Source of the DNA: Piromyces finnis
Taxonomy: Eukaryota; Neocallimastigomycota; Neocallimastigomycetes; Neocallimastigales; Neocallimastigaceae
Direction: 5' to 3'
NCBI GenBank assembly: GCA_002104945.1
Contig: MCFH01000051.1
Location: forward strand, 248,001-312,000
DNA length: 64,000 bases
A program made the translations under genes and the position numbers. Shown here piece by piece: positions 39,622-51,669 of the stretch; position 1 is the first letter of the stretch; every line of letters begins with the position of its first letter. The notes beneath the pieces are model-generated. The model searched no databases. It worked only from the letters and a program-made list of their open reading frames with translations, and was not told the DNA's origin.

Positions 39622-40963
39622 TTAGCGATAAAATATTATAGTTCTTGAAGGTGTCTTTTTTAATGGACGTGATGTAAATTCAGAATACTCAGTATTACGA
39701 AAAGCACTTTCAGGTTTTAATAAAAATGGGTGTCTAATTGCTTGTAATGATGTCATTCTACTATCAGGATCATATTCAAGGCATTGAACTAAAAGATCAC
39801 ATGCATCAAATATAATTTCTGGTATGGTATTATAATGATAACGTTCAAATAAATAATTTTCTCGTATTTTATCTTGAACAAGAGAAGTCGTTGAATAACG
39901 TGCTAGACGACAACCAAGATCTTCTAATGAACAATTATGAATAAATGGTTCTAAAAACATACCCATTACTATACCAGCACTATATAAGTCTGGTTTGGTA
40001 TCTTTACAGTCTCCAAAATAAAGTTCTGGTGCTACAAAGCCTTGTGTACCACAACCTATTGGATGACTACTTCCATCACAAATTCTGGCTAAACCGAAAT
40101 CAATGATAACTAAATCATTATTTTCATCAAACATTATATTAGATATTGTTATGTCTAAATGAACTATATTTAAATTATGTAATTCATTTATAGTCTAAAG
40201 TTATATTTCAATAAATAAATAAAAAAATATTTTTATTAGTTTTTACACTCCTTTACTTTAATAGTATTTTCTTTTTTTTTTTTTTTTTTTTTTTTTGCTT
40301 ACAACACTTACATTAAATAATTGGATAGCTATTTTTTGAATATCAATTAAATTTAAACCAACTTTAGGTATAGAATACAATCTTGGTAAAACAAGAACAT
40401 CTTTATTGGTTTCACTATCTACAAAATGTTCGATTAATTCAATACAATGTTTTACTTTATTTCTTTTCAATATTTTCATAATTTCCAATTCCTTAACAGA
40501 CCATTGTTTTTCTTTAATAAATTTTAAGATAACTTTTTCTTTAGTATCTATATTTGTAGCAAATTTGATTAAAGAACAGTCCGTCTATTAAAAATATAAT
40601 AAAAAATAATTAATTTCTATTTTAGGTTTTCTTTTCTTTCATAATACTTTCAATATTATATTTTCTACTCTTCTATTTTAATACATATATATTTTTATAT
40701 TTATTATTCAATCTTTCTTTTAAAAAAAAAAAACTTTTTTAAATATCTACCTCTATTGGTTTTATTTCATCGTCAACTCTATATTTTTCATTATATACTT
40801 TATTTGAACTATTATTTATTACTGTGGTAGAAGTAGAATCGGTCATTGTGCTCATATCTGAGGTTACTGATATTGTTGAATTAGTAGATGTACTAGTGAG
40901 ATTTACTTTATTATCGTAATCTTCTTGTTTATATATTGGTGTAAAAGGTTGAAGACAAATCAT
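39622..40963 (-). CDS. Divergent serine/threonine protein kinase, 3 exons
   Basis: Exons on the minus strand: 40963-40751, 40584-40312 and 40194-39622, all in phase 0; 352 residues. The first ~60 residues are Thr/Ser-rich. The kinase domain runs ~60-330: VILKFI with the likely ATP-binding Lys92, and catalytic loop HLDITISN (Asp176, Asn181). The metal-binding DFG is at 194-196, a GCGTQGFVAPEL segment stands for the APE region, DLYSAGIVM for subdomain IX, and DPDSRMTSLQAIRHPF for subdomain XI. The usual Gly-rich loop is not recognisable (IKPIETDCSLIKFA stands there), and the catalytic loop has Leu where RD kinases have Arg. The GT.GF.APE pattern and an insert after subdomain IX recall Cdc7-type kinases, but the match is loose. 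Substrate unknown. The key Lys/Asp/Asp residues are present, so activity is plausible. Confidence 0.82.
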
Positions 40964-43900
40964 TTTTTTAATAAAGAATTTTTTTATTCTCTTTTAAAAA
41001 AAGTATTATTATTTTAACACTTGTTTTTATTATCAGAAAATATTATAATATTACTTTGTTTTGTCTTTTCTATTTTTTTTTTTTTTGCTTATAAGTTATT
41101 ATGATAATTTTTGAAATTTATATTACGCTTCTTTATTTGTAAAAAAATATATTATAAAAAAGGAAAAAATAATAAATATTACTTTATAAAAAATTTAATC
41201 AGATAATATTTTTTATCCTATTGAAAAACTACTAATTCTTATCCCTTTCTTTCTTTCTTTAAAGAAGAATTTATATATACAATTTTTGTATTGTTTTACT
41301 GTATTAATACTAATTTTATTTATTGTATTACTAATTAATTTATAAATCAAAAATTAATAAATATTGTGAAAAAGAATTATTAAAAATAAATAGTTTTTTT
41401 TTTAAAAAAATAATTTTGTATTATTTTTTTTGTCTAATACTATATTTAACTTTTTTAATTGGATTTTAAAAAATATTTAATTTTTTTAGTTGATATTTTT
41501 TTTATTCCGATAAAAATAAAAAAAAAAATGTTGTTATATTATTGTTTTACTAAGCATTTAAAAAGAAACATATTATTTATATTTTAATTTATTTTAAAAT
41601 ATTTTCTTTATTAATTTGTTTGTTTAAAAATGCTTTAATATTCTTGTTTCAATAATTGTAATATCATTTATATTATTATATTATCTTTTGTTTTTTTATG
41701 CTTTTTAATTCATCAATTTTGTTTTAAATAATCTTTATTAAGACAAATTTTATAACAAATGAAATAAATAGTCATTAAACAATAAGTTATAATACAATGA
41801 TATACTTTAATAAATTATATAATTTTTTAATTTCGTTTATTATTATAAACTTTTTAATATGGAAAATAATTTTTTTTTTTTTTTTTTTTTTATTATTTTA
41901 TCCTTTAAAAATAATTATGAATCCTTTTCTTAACTCATTTAAATAATAAAAATAAATAAAAACAAAAAGTTAACATTCAATTATTAACTTCTTTTATAAA
42001 AAAAAATTAAAATTTTAAAAAAAAAAATAAAGATAATTTTTAACTCTTATATATCTTTTTTTTTTTTTACTATAATTAAAATGATTAATTAATATGAATA
42101 ATAAATATTAAAAAAAAAAAAAAAAAAAATTGATATAATAAAAAGTTTTAACTATGAAAATTGAAAATATTCAATTCTAATAATATATTAATATATATAA
42201 TACTATTTTCCATATATATTATTTTATTATTGCATATAATATCTATAATATGTATTTATTCAAATACAATCATGTATACATTTTGTATAAGTGGAGTTAA
42301 TATATATTTGAATATAATCAATAATATATAAAGTTTATTGATAAGTGTAATCGAAATTAAAATATTTTTTAAAAAAAAGATATACATTTATCATATATTA
42401 CAATTATCACAAAATATATTATTTATCTATTGTTTATTTTATTAATAAATATGTTTTTAATATTTTAATATATAAAGGATAAATAAGTTATTGATAATAT
42501 ATTATATTGTAATTTAGTATGAACAAGTCATATTTATTTAAATAAATATTAAAATATATTAACAATATATTAACTATATATTCAACATTTTATATTAGAC
42601 AGATGAGGAATGTAATATATATTAAAGTATATTGTTATTATATATAATATTGAATTTATATATGAACTATTTTAAAATTTACAGAAAGATAAAATAAAAT
42701 TAAAAAAATATCAACTCTTCTTGATAATAAGATCTTTCTTTTAACAGGTTTGCTCTGATTTCTATGTCTGTTTCATTAAAAGGAAGTAATGAAAAGAAGA
42801 ATAAGAAAAATAAACATTCTTCAGCAATCATTAAATATTAGTACTTCATTGTTTTTTTATTCCTATTCATATGCATGATCATTAATACCTTACAAAAGAT
42901 GGAATAAATAGTGTTTTAATAACAACATATTCATCATGATTAATGCATTATCTCCTTTAATTTTTATTTAAAAAAAATACATATATTATATATCACTTGA
43001 ATTTAATTAAATTAAAAAAAAAAAAGAAACTTAAAAGAAATCCATATAATAATTTGGAATATCAAAAGTGTTTAAATCCCTATTGTATTATAGAGTTTGA
43101 TTTTTATTATGTATATGGTGCGTTATTTTAGAGAATGATTTATAATTTTCACTACTTTAATATCACTTTTAACCTTTTTCATGCCTAAATTTATAATATT
43201 CAAGTACTAAATAAAATGTTAATGAAAGCAGCGACTTTCATTTTTCACTCAACAACTGTTTTTGTTTATTTAATTAAAATCTCATTGAATTAATAATATA
43301 TTATCAATATATTAAAAATTATATTAATATTATTGTTTATAAAGGATAAATATATTAATTAATTATTAAAATAGTCATGTGTTCTTTTTTTAGATTTATA
43401 ACTTTAAAATTATTTCAAATTGATTGGATTTTTTTTACAAGAAAGATGTCTTTAAAAAACATTTATTTTAAATAATAGAATATGTTAAATAAAAATGTAA
43501 TAATAAAAAAAGCAAACTTTTTATTTATGCATTAAACTAAAAAGCAATTATAACCCTATCTGCAAACAATTTTTTTACTAACCAAATTTTTTAATTTTTT
43601 TTTTTTAATTTTGACATTATTTTTGTTTACTTTTATTATTATTTAATTAACCCACATATTAATTAAATTGAAGAAGTGGGAAAAGTTTAAAAATTTTGGT
43701 ACTTTTCACGTTTATTTATACTTTTTTGATTTTTAAAATGTATCAAGAAAATTTCTCCACACAAAAATGTATGTACATTATCAAAAATTTTTTATTAAAA
43801 TTAATTGAAGTAACAAAAAATAAATAAAAAAAATGAACAGTTTATAGTGTATGACTTTTAATATTATTTATTTAATTAGACATATTTCGAATTTATCTTA

Positions 43901-46150
43901 ATAATATATCACATTATGTCTTATCATTTGACTTTATTATAATAGATTAAAAAAACATAATAATTTAAAGTTCTTTATTATTTTTGTTAAAATTGGTATG
44001 TTTCTATGGTAAAAGTAACAAAGTCTAATTAAAATAGGTTGGTGAAAGTTTACACCTTTTTTTTAAATACTATTCAAAAATAATATAAAATAATATTCAA
44101 GATTTTAATTAAAATAATTGCTATATTTATATAAAATTTTAATTAAAATCTTTTTGATTGTAATCTTATTGGTCAATAGAATATATATTAAATGATATAA
44201 CGTTAAGTTTCAAAAGTGAAGATTTAAAACACTTGCTGAATACCTTTTATAATTTTTTATTTTGAATTTATAGCATTTTATATTTTTATAAAATGATGAT
44301 TTATCAATATAAAATAGAAAAAGCAAAAAGCTTTTCATCACAAAATATAAGCATTAACAATTTATACCTTTTCAATTTTTTTTATAATGAAACTCTTTAA
44401 ATAATTTACACTATAAAAATTTATATTTCAATATATTATTTTTCACATTATCATATATTATCATTCTCTTTGAATTTTTTTTGTTTGTTTCGAGTTAAAT
44501 AGTTTATCCATAAAATTTTCACCAAAATATTAATTATTGATCAATAACGATGAAAAAAAATCAACTGTAATATATTATAATATATAGTATTATATATTGA
44601 AATATTATTTTTTTCAGTTTAAGAATATAGTTATTTAATTTATCCATAAAATAGTGGATGCTTATTGGTCAATATTAGCCAATAAATAAGTATTATTTTT
44701 AATAATATATTAAGACAATTTTTAATCTTTATTTTATTGGCCGAATAAAATTTTAAATATTTTTTATAAAATTATAATTTAAAAAAAAAGTTTAATTTTC
44801 ATTTAAAAAAGGTTAAATAAAGGCTATTCAATAATAAAAAGTATTCCTATTATGAAGTGGGTAGTTTAAATGAAATAATACTTTTTTTTCTTTTAGAGAT
44901 TCTATATTAAATCATAATGAATAGTAAATTTTAAGAAATATTAATTAGTAATATTTAGTTGATAATAAATATTAAATATAGATATACAATATTCTTTACT
45001 TGACTAATATTTTTAAATTTATTATTCATTAAAGTTGTGTCAATTCTATTTTAATACATACTATAAAAGGAAATTTTAATTTTTATTTAAAAAATAATTA
45101 ATTTTTGTTTATAATTAATGTAATTGTAACTAATAGATTTTATGTACATTTATGTACATTATTTAATATATCATCAGTTTAAAATTAAAACTAATTGAAA
45201 CGGCGGTAAACTATGTGGTAATATTGCAAAGGGTACAATTGATGAATGAAAAAATAAAAAAAAAAAAACATTTTTTATTTATAAGGATGCTTCAAAACAC
45301 ATATAGAAATGCTTTCTATAATAAATAATTCTATTTATTTTTACTAAAAAAAATGGTATTCAACTCTATTAAAATACTACTAAAATATATAAATATCTTC
45401 ACATGATTATATATTTATACTTTTATTATAAATACTATAATTATTATCTTTTGATATATATAAATCATAAATAATTAAAACTATGATGTTAATAAAAAAA
45501 AAATCTATAAAATACTATAATGTGCAAATGAAAATGATAATTGTTATTATTAAAATATCAGTCATGCGATGATCCTGTCAAGTATTTATATCTTTTATAA
45601 AAATTATACTGATAATAAAATAGTGTTGATTATCATAAAATTTATTTATCAAAAATTTAACCATCCATGATGATGATGAGTATAAAATATTATATCTAAT
45701 TCATTTTATCCACTTTTCACCTCATTATCAATATATGTAATTTATGCATTAAATAATTAATTTATAAAATAATGTTGATACACATGTGTTTATCTATTAT
45801 ATTGCACGTGATATATTTCATATCATAAAAATATAAAGATAAGGAAATTATAAAATTAAAAAAGATTAAAAAATTGATAATTAAAATTACTTTAAAAAAA
45901 AAATTAATATTGATAAACAAGGAAATTTTGGGAAAATAAAAAAATGTAGTTTTTATTGACAGAAAAATAATGTTTAAAAATAAAATAAATAGTAATTAGT
46001 ATAAAAGACATTCTTAACGATGGTACTATTTAACTAAGAATAACAATAATAGAATATTATTACGCTTATAATAATAAATAACACTACATTATAATTTCAA
46101 TAATTTTAAAAATTTGTTTATTCAATAATATTATGAATAGTTGAAAATAC

Positions 46151-46177
46151 AAATTTCTGTATCTTATACAGAAATTT
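46151..46177. repeat. Perfect 12-bp inverted repeat (hairpin, 3-base loop)
   Basis: AAATTTCTGTAT, loop CTT, ATACAGAAATTT. It could form a stable stem in RNA or be a palindromic protein-binding site; no neighbouring gene suggests which. Confidence 0.85.
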
Positions 46178-46791
46178 AATTAAACTTTATTAAATCATTT
46201 CAAAAAACTTTATATTTTTTTAAAAAAGATAGTATCATTTGTACGTAAGATATATATATTTGACTATCCCATTTTTATTTATTATTATTATTATAATATA
46301 TTTAGTATAATTATAAATACACTTTTACTATTGAATTGATAACATTCCAACGTATATACCTTACATATATTATACATAGTCCACATAGAATATATAATAC
46401 ACAATATACAAAAATATACATTAAAAAGTATATATATATAATCAAATTATATATATATAATTCATTACATATAATTCATAACAAAATTAACATTATCTTT
46501 TATCAAGTAATTACTATAATTATAGAATCTTAATGATTTGATATATAGATAATTTTATGTAATCTTTATCTATTTTATAATTTGAATATAGAAAATATAC
46601 TTTTTTTATTTTCATTTCTAATATTATATTGTATAGACCAAGGTATAATAACTTTTTGGCACTTTTCCTATAATAATTGTTTAAACGTATTATTATGTAT
46701 TTGTTATTGAGAATGACATATTAAATGTACGAAATTAAAACTTATTAAAATTATTATTATATTTACATAATATACTTGTTGATAAAACATC

Positions 46792-46872
46792 TTTATAATA
46801 TTTAAATAATAATTCTTTTTAAATATAACATTTTTATAATATTTAAAAGAATTATTATTTAAATATTATAAA
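46792..46872. repeat. Perfect 28-bp inverted repeat with 25-base spacer
   Basis: 46792-46819 is the exact reverse complement of 46845-46872, and the spacer (46820-46844) contains a further partial copy of the arm. The arm includes one C/G pair (TTCTTTT / AAAAGAA), so it is not pure A/T alternation. It may be a MITE relic or a cruciform-forming site. Confidence 0.88.
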
Positions 46873-47768
46873 AATGAAGGCTTATTTTTATAAGATTAAC
46901 AATAAAGAAAGCATAATATAAAGAAAAAAAAAATATGATTTGAAAATTATAACATAAAAACAACTTAAATTTACATATAGCCGACAATTTCATTCTAATT
47001 ACCTTCCTGATTAAAATTATACTTGTTTATTAATCATGTTTATAATTTTTTTAGTCTATTAATCATGATTTGACAAAGTTTTGTTTAGAGTTTTTTTTTT
47101 AAAAAAATTGATTTAATTTCAATAATTTATCAAATTTTATATTTAAAAAAGGTGATAACTCTATTTAAATAATTAATAATTATTATTGATATTTTTTTTA
47201 ATTAGTAGTCATTTTTCAAATGCTAAGTACTTTTCTTATCCCGTAATAATTACCATACTATAGTTTAATAAATTTTTTTTATTTTAATAATTCAGATCGT
47301 TATAATAAATTGTTTTTTTTTTTTTGCACCTATTTTTGGTAATAGAGTAATATAATGGATATAATATATATTCTGCTATATATTCTGTATATACTGAATG
47401 TTTTAAATAATTTAATGGAATATGGTATAACTTTTAATGCTAATTCCATTAAAATAAACTTTTAATTTCATAAGCGTATCTTTTTTTTAGTATATAATTA
47501 GAACATAATAGGATAATTAATCATACATTTATTACTTATTAAATCTTTAAATTTATATTCAAACATAACAACGAAGTAATAAATTAAAAATACATAAAAC
47601 GCAATAATAAAACTATTATTATCATCATATATATTCTATTTGATGCATTATTATATAATTTGTATTCAATACAATACACTACAATAGATACTAAATTTAC
47701 TATTCTAAACATGCATAGTATATATATGTTTTAAATTTAGTATTTATTTCTTTTTTTTTTTTTTTATT

Positions 47769-47888
47769 ATTTAGATTTAATTAGTTGAGGTATAAAAATA
47801 AAGAGGTATTGTGATGGATTGGCTTATTTCTTTCTTTCTTTCTTTTTATTTAGATTTAATTAGTTGAGGTATAAAAATAAAGAGGTAT
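47769..47888. repeat. Two identical 41-bp direct repeats
   Basis: 47769-47809 and 47848-47888 are identical (both begin ATTTAGATTTAATTAGTTGA and end AAGAGGTAT). They are 79 bases apart from start to start, with a (TTTC)n tract between. Looks like a local tandem duplication. Confidence 0.9.
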
Positions 47889-48520
47889 AAATTGGCTATG
47901 TTTTAAATAATTAATATATATTTTCATACTTTGTCATCATAATAAAATGAATTTTATATGAAATTATATTATGTGTTACCTTAGAACTTTATTATGAAAT
48001 ATTTTAATAAAACTATAAATTCTATTTTTGAATATTTAATACATTACATCATTTAGATAAAATACATTACATTTATAATTATATTTATTTATAGTAATAT
48101 TTAATTAATATTTCAATTATAGTTCATTTATTATATTGAATCAAGATAAAGGATTAAAAACTGAAATAATAAATGTTCTTAAATATAGTATATAATTAAT
48201 ATAACTTATTAAATAACAAAAATAGTTTATGAGCTTAAATAATATGAAGAGAGAAAAGAAATAATTTAAAAAAAATATAAAAAGAGAAGAAATATGTGCT
48301 TATTTTTTAATAATATCATAAAATTAAAATATATATAAACATAAATATATTTTAATTTTATTTAAAAACAAAAAAAAAGTTCAATTATTTAATTGGTTTT
48401 TTCAATTCACAAGATATACATAAATTTTTTTATAAAATCATTTTAATTACTTTAACAAAAAGAAGCTATCATAATTTATCAAAACAACTCTTTAATTTAA
48501 TTAAATACAGTTCAGTTGCA

Positions 48521-48760
48521 ATGCGTCTTTTTTTCAAGGTAATAGTATTTTTCTGTCTTTTCTTCTATGCTCAAGCAATAATACGTCATTGTAAGAGAAA
48601 TGGATGTAGACATACTACTATAAAATCCACTACTAAAATATCATCATCTAAAACATCTACTACTATTACTAAGACCACAACTGTTACAACTGTTACAACC
48701 ACAACTGCAATAAGTGAACCAACTGTTACAAGTGAACCAACATGGGGTTTATTTGTGTAA
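48521..48760 (+). CDS. Small Thr/Ser-rich secreted protein, function unknown
   Basis: 79 residues. Residues 1-19 form a clear signal peptide (VIVFFCLFFYAQA). Then a short basic segment with two cysteines (RHCKRNGCRH), followed by a Thr/Ser-rich stretch (repeated TTTVTT units) typical of O-glycosylated linkers or cell-wall proteins. It ends PTWGLFV. No catalytic or binding domain is seen. Thr-rich tails of this kind often link a module to another domain, so a missing downstream exon is possible, though the ORF ends at a normal stop. Codon use fits a real gene better than random AT sequence, which rarely gives such a Thr run. Not recognised as a named family. Confidence 0.68.
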   Translation: MRLFFKVIVFFCLFFYAQAIIRHCKRNGCRHTTIKSTTKISSSKTSTTITKTTTVTTVTTTTAISEPTVTSEPTWGLFV

Positions 48761-49994
48761 AACCATTCATTTTAAATAAAAATTTTATATTTAAAAAAAA
48801 TTAAAGTAAAAATTAAATGTATTTATATAATAAAAAAAAAAGTTATTTTTAACACTCACTTTTTAAAATAAAAAAATAAAAATATATATAATTAAAAATT
48901 AAATGATTAAAAAAATATTCAATAATCTTTGTAATAAATTATAATGAATTTGAAAAAAAGTTTTTTTTTTTTTTTTCATAAGATTTATAAAAATAAAAAG
49001 CATAGTTTTGTTGAAATTAATGAAAATAGAGCAAAAATTTTAGTTGTTGATGGAATATTCTAAAATTCTTTTAAAAAGACAAATTATTATAATGATGAAT
49101 GAATTTAAATTTTAAATAAAAATAATACTTTTATTTTAGTTTATAATTTACTATTAATATTTTAGTATATAGCAAAGAATTTATTTTGATATATTAATTG
49201 GTAATATTAACTCAGTTGCCATACTATCTTTTTTTTTTATTAATATTAATGTTCATGTTAGCTATTTTATGTTTTTTACCTGTAGAACATCTTTATCTTA
49301 ACAATAAAGTGATGTGATATTATTATTTTTAATTTGTAGTTTTTTTTTTCTATTATTATTGTCAAAAAAATAATATAGATAATATTTTTTTCATCATTCA
49401 TTCACTTCATAATATTCTTTTTTTTTTAAAAAAATCCATTTATAACAAGTATGCTTTTGAACTGGATTCTATAATATATATATTTTCCTTTTTTTTTTTA
49501 ATTACTTTTTCTTTTTTAACCCTTATTTTATTAATTAAAATTTAAATGAACTATAAATTTTATATTTACCCATATCTAATATTATAAACTTTAAAATGTA
49601 TTTAAAAAAATCAATTATATAAATGGATGATTAATTTTTAAATCCAACCAATAAAATGTTTTCAATATTAATTAAGATTTCTTTTCCAATAGATCCTTTT
49701 ACCAAATAAATAAAACACGAATGTATATATAATTAATAATTAATTTAACTAATGAATAATAAATAATATTTTAAAAACTATTTTTATTTTATTTTTATTT
49801 TTAATACTTTTGTAAAAAAAATAATTTTTATAATAGTTTTTATTTTTATTTCTTTTAGTTGGATATATATATATAAATGAACGAATAGTAGTATTATTGT
49901 ATTTATGAAATACAATTTTTTTTAAAATTTTTTATAATTTTTCTTAATATTATGATTAGGATTATTCCTTTTTTTTTTTTTTTTTTTTTTTTGT
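48761..49994. other. AT-rich intergenic region with a short exon-like remnant
   Basis: Mostly A/T runs. At 48977-49063 an open stretch after a TTTCATAAG acceptor-like site reads as a protein end (KHSFVEINENRAKILVVDG... stop) with no start or partner exon. It may be a gene remnant. The poly(T) at 49971-49992 lies just beyond the stop of the methyltransferase gene. Confidence 0.45.
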
Positions 49995-50687
49995 TTACTT
50001 ATAACCATAAAATACGGCAAAAACAAGATATTTATAAAGTAAATCACAGGTAGAAAACCCGGCTTCTTTAAGTAATTCTATTTGATGTGGAACTGTAGTG
50101 CATTTGTCAAGTTTTGATCTTTCTTTAACCATATTAATAGCTTCTTCTTCAATACCACTTTCCTTCATTTTATTATACCATATTTTTACATTCATAGCTT
50201 CTAATTCTGGAATTGGACTAATGATTTGATCACAATTAATGAAAAGACCTCCTTCTTTTAACCATTGATAACATTTTGTGTATACACTTTTCTTTTCATC
50301 ATTTGTAAGATGATGGATAGCTAATCCAGAAATAATATAATCAAATTGGCCTTCAAAAGATTTGGAAATGGATTCATCAACATTAGCCATATCTTGACAT
50401 AAATAAGTAATATTATCATTACCCTTAAATCTTTCTTTTGACATATCTAACATTTTTTCTGTAACATCTAATAATGTAATTTTTGCTTGTGGAAACTTTG
50501 AAAGAACAATATTTGAAAAAAGACCAGTACCAGCACCAATATCAAGAATACGTGGTGATGGATTATCAGTTTTCATAAGACTTAATGGTAAATAATAAAA
50601 GTCAAAGAAACAAGGAATAATTTTTGTTCTTTGTTCATCATATTTTGTGGAAATTTTTCCAAATTGTTCTTGAATGTCGTTAGTCAT
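49995..50687 (-). CDS. Class I SAM-dependent methyltransferase, intronless
   Basis: 230 residues in one exon; ATG at 50687, preceded by a T/A-rich leader. The SAM-binding motif I is LDIGAGTG (48-55). It is followed by ITLLDVTEKMLDMSKERF (motif post-I, acidic residue for the ribose), YLCQDMANV, DYIISGLAIHHL (motif II/III) and WLKEGGLFINCDQI. The N terminus (IQEQFGKISTKYDEQRTKIIPCFFDFYY) resembles small-molecule methyltransferases that I associate with bacteria such as Firmicutes. The acceptor substrate cannot be told. Intronless structure, beside neighbours with 3-15 introns, fits possible horizontal acquisition; that remains an inference. Confidence 0.88.
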   Translation of the reverse strand: MTNDIQEQFGKISTKYDEQRTKIIPCFFDFYYLPLSLMKTDNPSPRILDIGAGTGLFSNIVLSKFPQAKITLLDVTEKMLDMSKERFKGNDNITYLCQDMANVDESISKSFEGQFDYIISGLAIHHLTNDEKKSVYTKCYQWLKEGGLFINCDQIISPIPELEAMNVKIWYNKMKESGIEEEAINMVKERSKLDKCTTVPHQIELLKEAGFSTCDLLYKYLVFAVFYGYK

Positions 50688-51669
50688 TTTTTTTTTTTTT
50701 ATTATTATTCTTTGTAAGTATTGATTATTTAAACAATTCTGGTGGATAGTACATAATATATTGAAGGAAGTAAAGAAAAAAAAAATTAAAATAAAAAAAA
50801 TAAAAGAAATAATTTAATACGAAATTACATTCAATAATAAATTTTATATAATTGAAATCTCTTTCTTTATATATATATATATTATGTATTATATTTCTTG
50901 TATAATATATACCTTTTGTCAAAAAGTAAGATGTACAACTATTTATTTTATTTTTGTTATTAATACTAATGATTAAAAAAAAAAAATTTATTGATATTTT
51001 TTTTTCCTTTTTATAAAAAAAAAAAAAAAAAAAAAAATCAAATTTTTCCTATTAAAGAATTAAAATTAATATATAATTTACACACTATTATAATTAAATA
51101 ATTTGATTTTAATTTTTTAACTTTTTTGTGGTTAAGGAAAGTAAAAAAGAAAATTAAGCCTTAAACATTTAATAATAAAATAACGCCTCTTTTTTTTTTA
51201 TAAAAAAAATAATATTAAAAGCCATTAATCATCAATAATTTTAAAAAAAAGGTAAAAAGAATAATAAATAGAAAATATGAAGCATATAGTTTACTGATAT
51301 GAAATTAAAACTACACAAAGCTTTTTGATTATTTATAATAATGATATTTTTATTATATATATTCATATGTAATAGATAATATTTTACAGAAAAAAAAAAT
51401 TATAAAAAATTTTACGTCAGAATAAAACTATTGAACTTTATTATGTATATAACATAATACCATAATTAAAAAATAAAATAATATAAATTGAAAAAAAAAA
51501 ATAATAATTACTTAAACAATTAATTTTATAAATAACGATATTATCATAATTTTAATTCATTATTGATTTCCATTTAATTCATTCCTTTAACAAAGAAAAA
51601 TTTTTTTTTCAAAATAAAAGTTTCTTTTTTCTTTTATTTTGAAAAAAAATAGATTTAATAAAATGAAGC
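50688..51669. other. AT-rich intergenic region
   Basis: Between the methyltransferase promoter side and the 3' end of the PMI gene. Poly(A) and poly(T) runs (e.g. 51019-51037) and no coding signal. A 65-codon minus-strand frame near 50725-50922 is low-complexity Tyr/Phe/Ile and is not called. Confidence 0.55.

Larger units (their letters stand above)
40964..48520. other. 7.5-kb gene-poor AT desert
   Basis: No convincing gene on either strand. Visible content: scattered poly(T)/poly(A) runs (e.g. 41871-41890, 42111-42129); a GC-richer patch at 45195-45254 that reads for a short distance like the end of a protein (GGKLCGNIAKGTIDE then stop); a 12-bp perfect hairpin at 46151-46177; a 28-bp perfect inverted repeat at 46792-46872; and a 41-bp direct repeat at 47769-47888. 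The final part is the promoter/leader of the small secreted protein gene. Confidence 0.55.
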
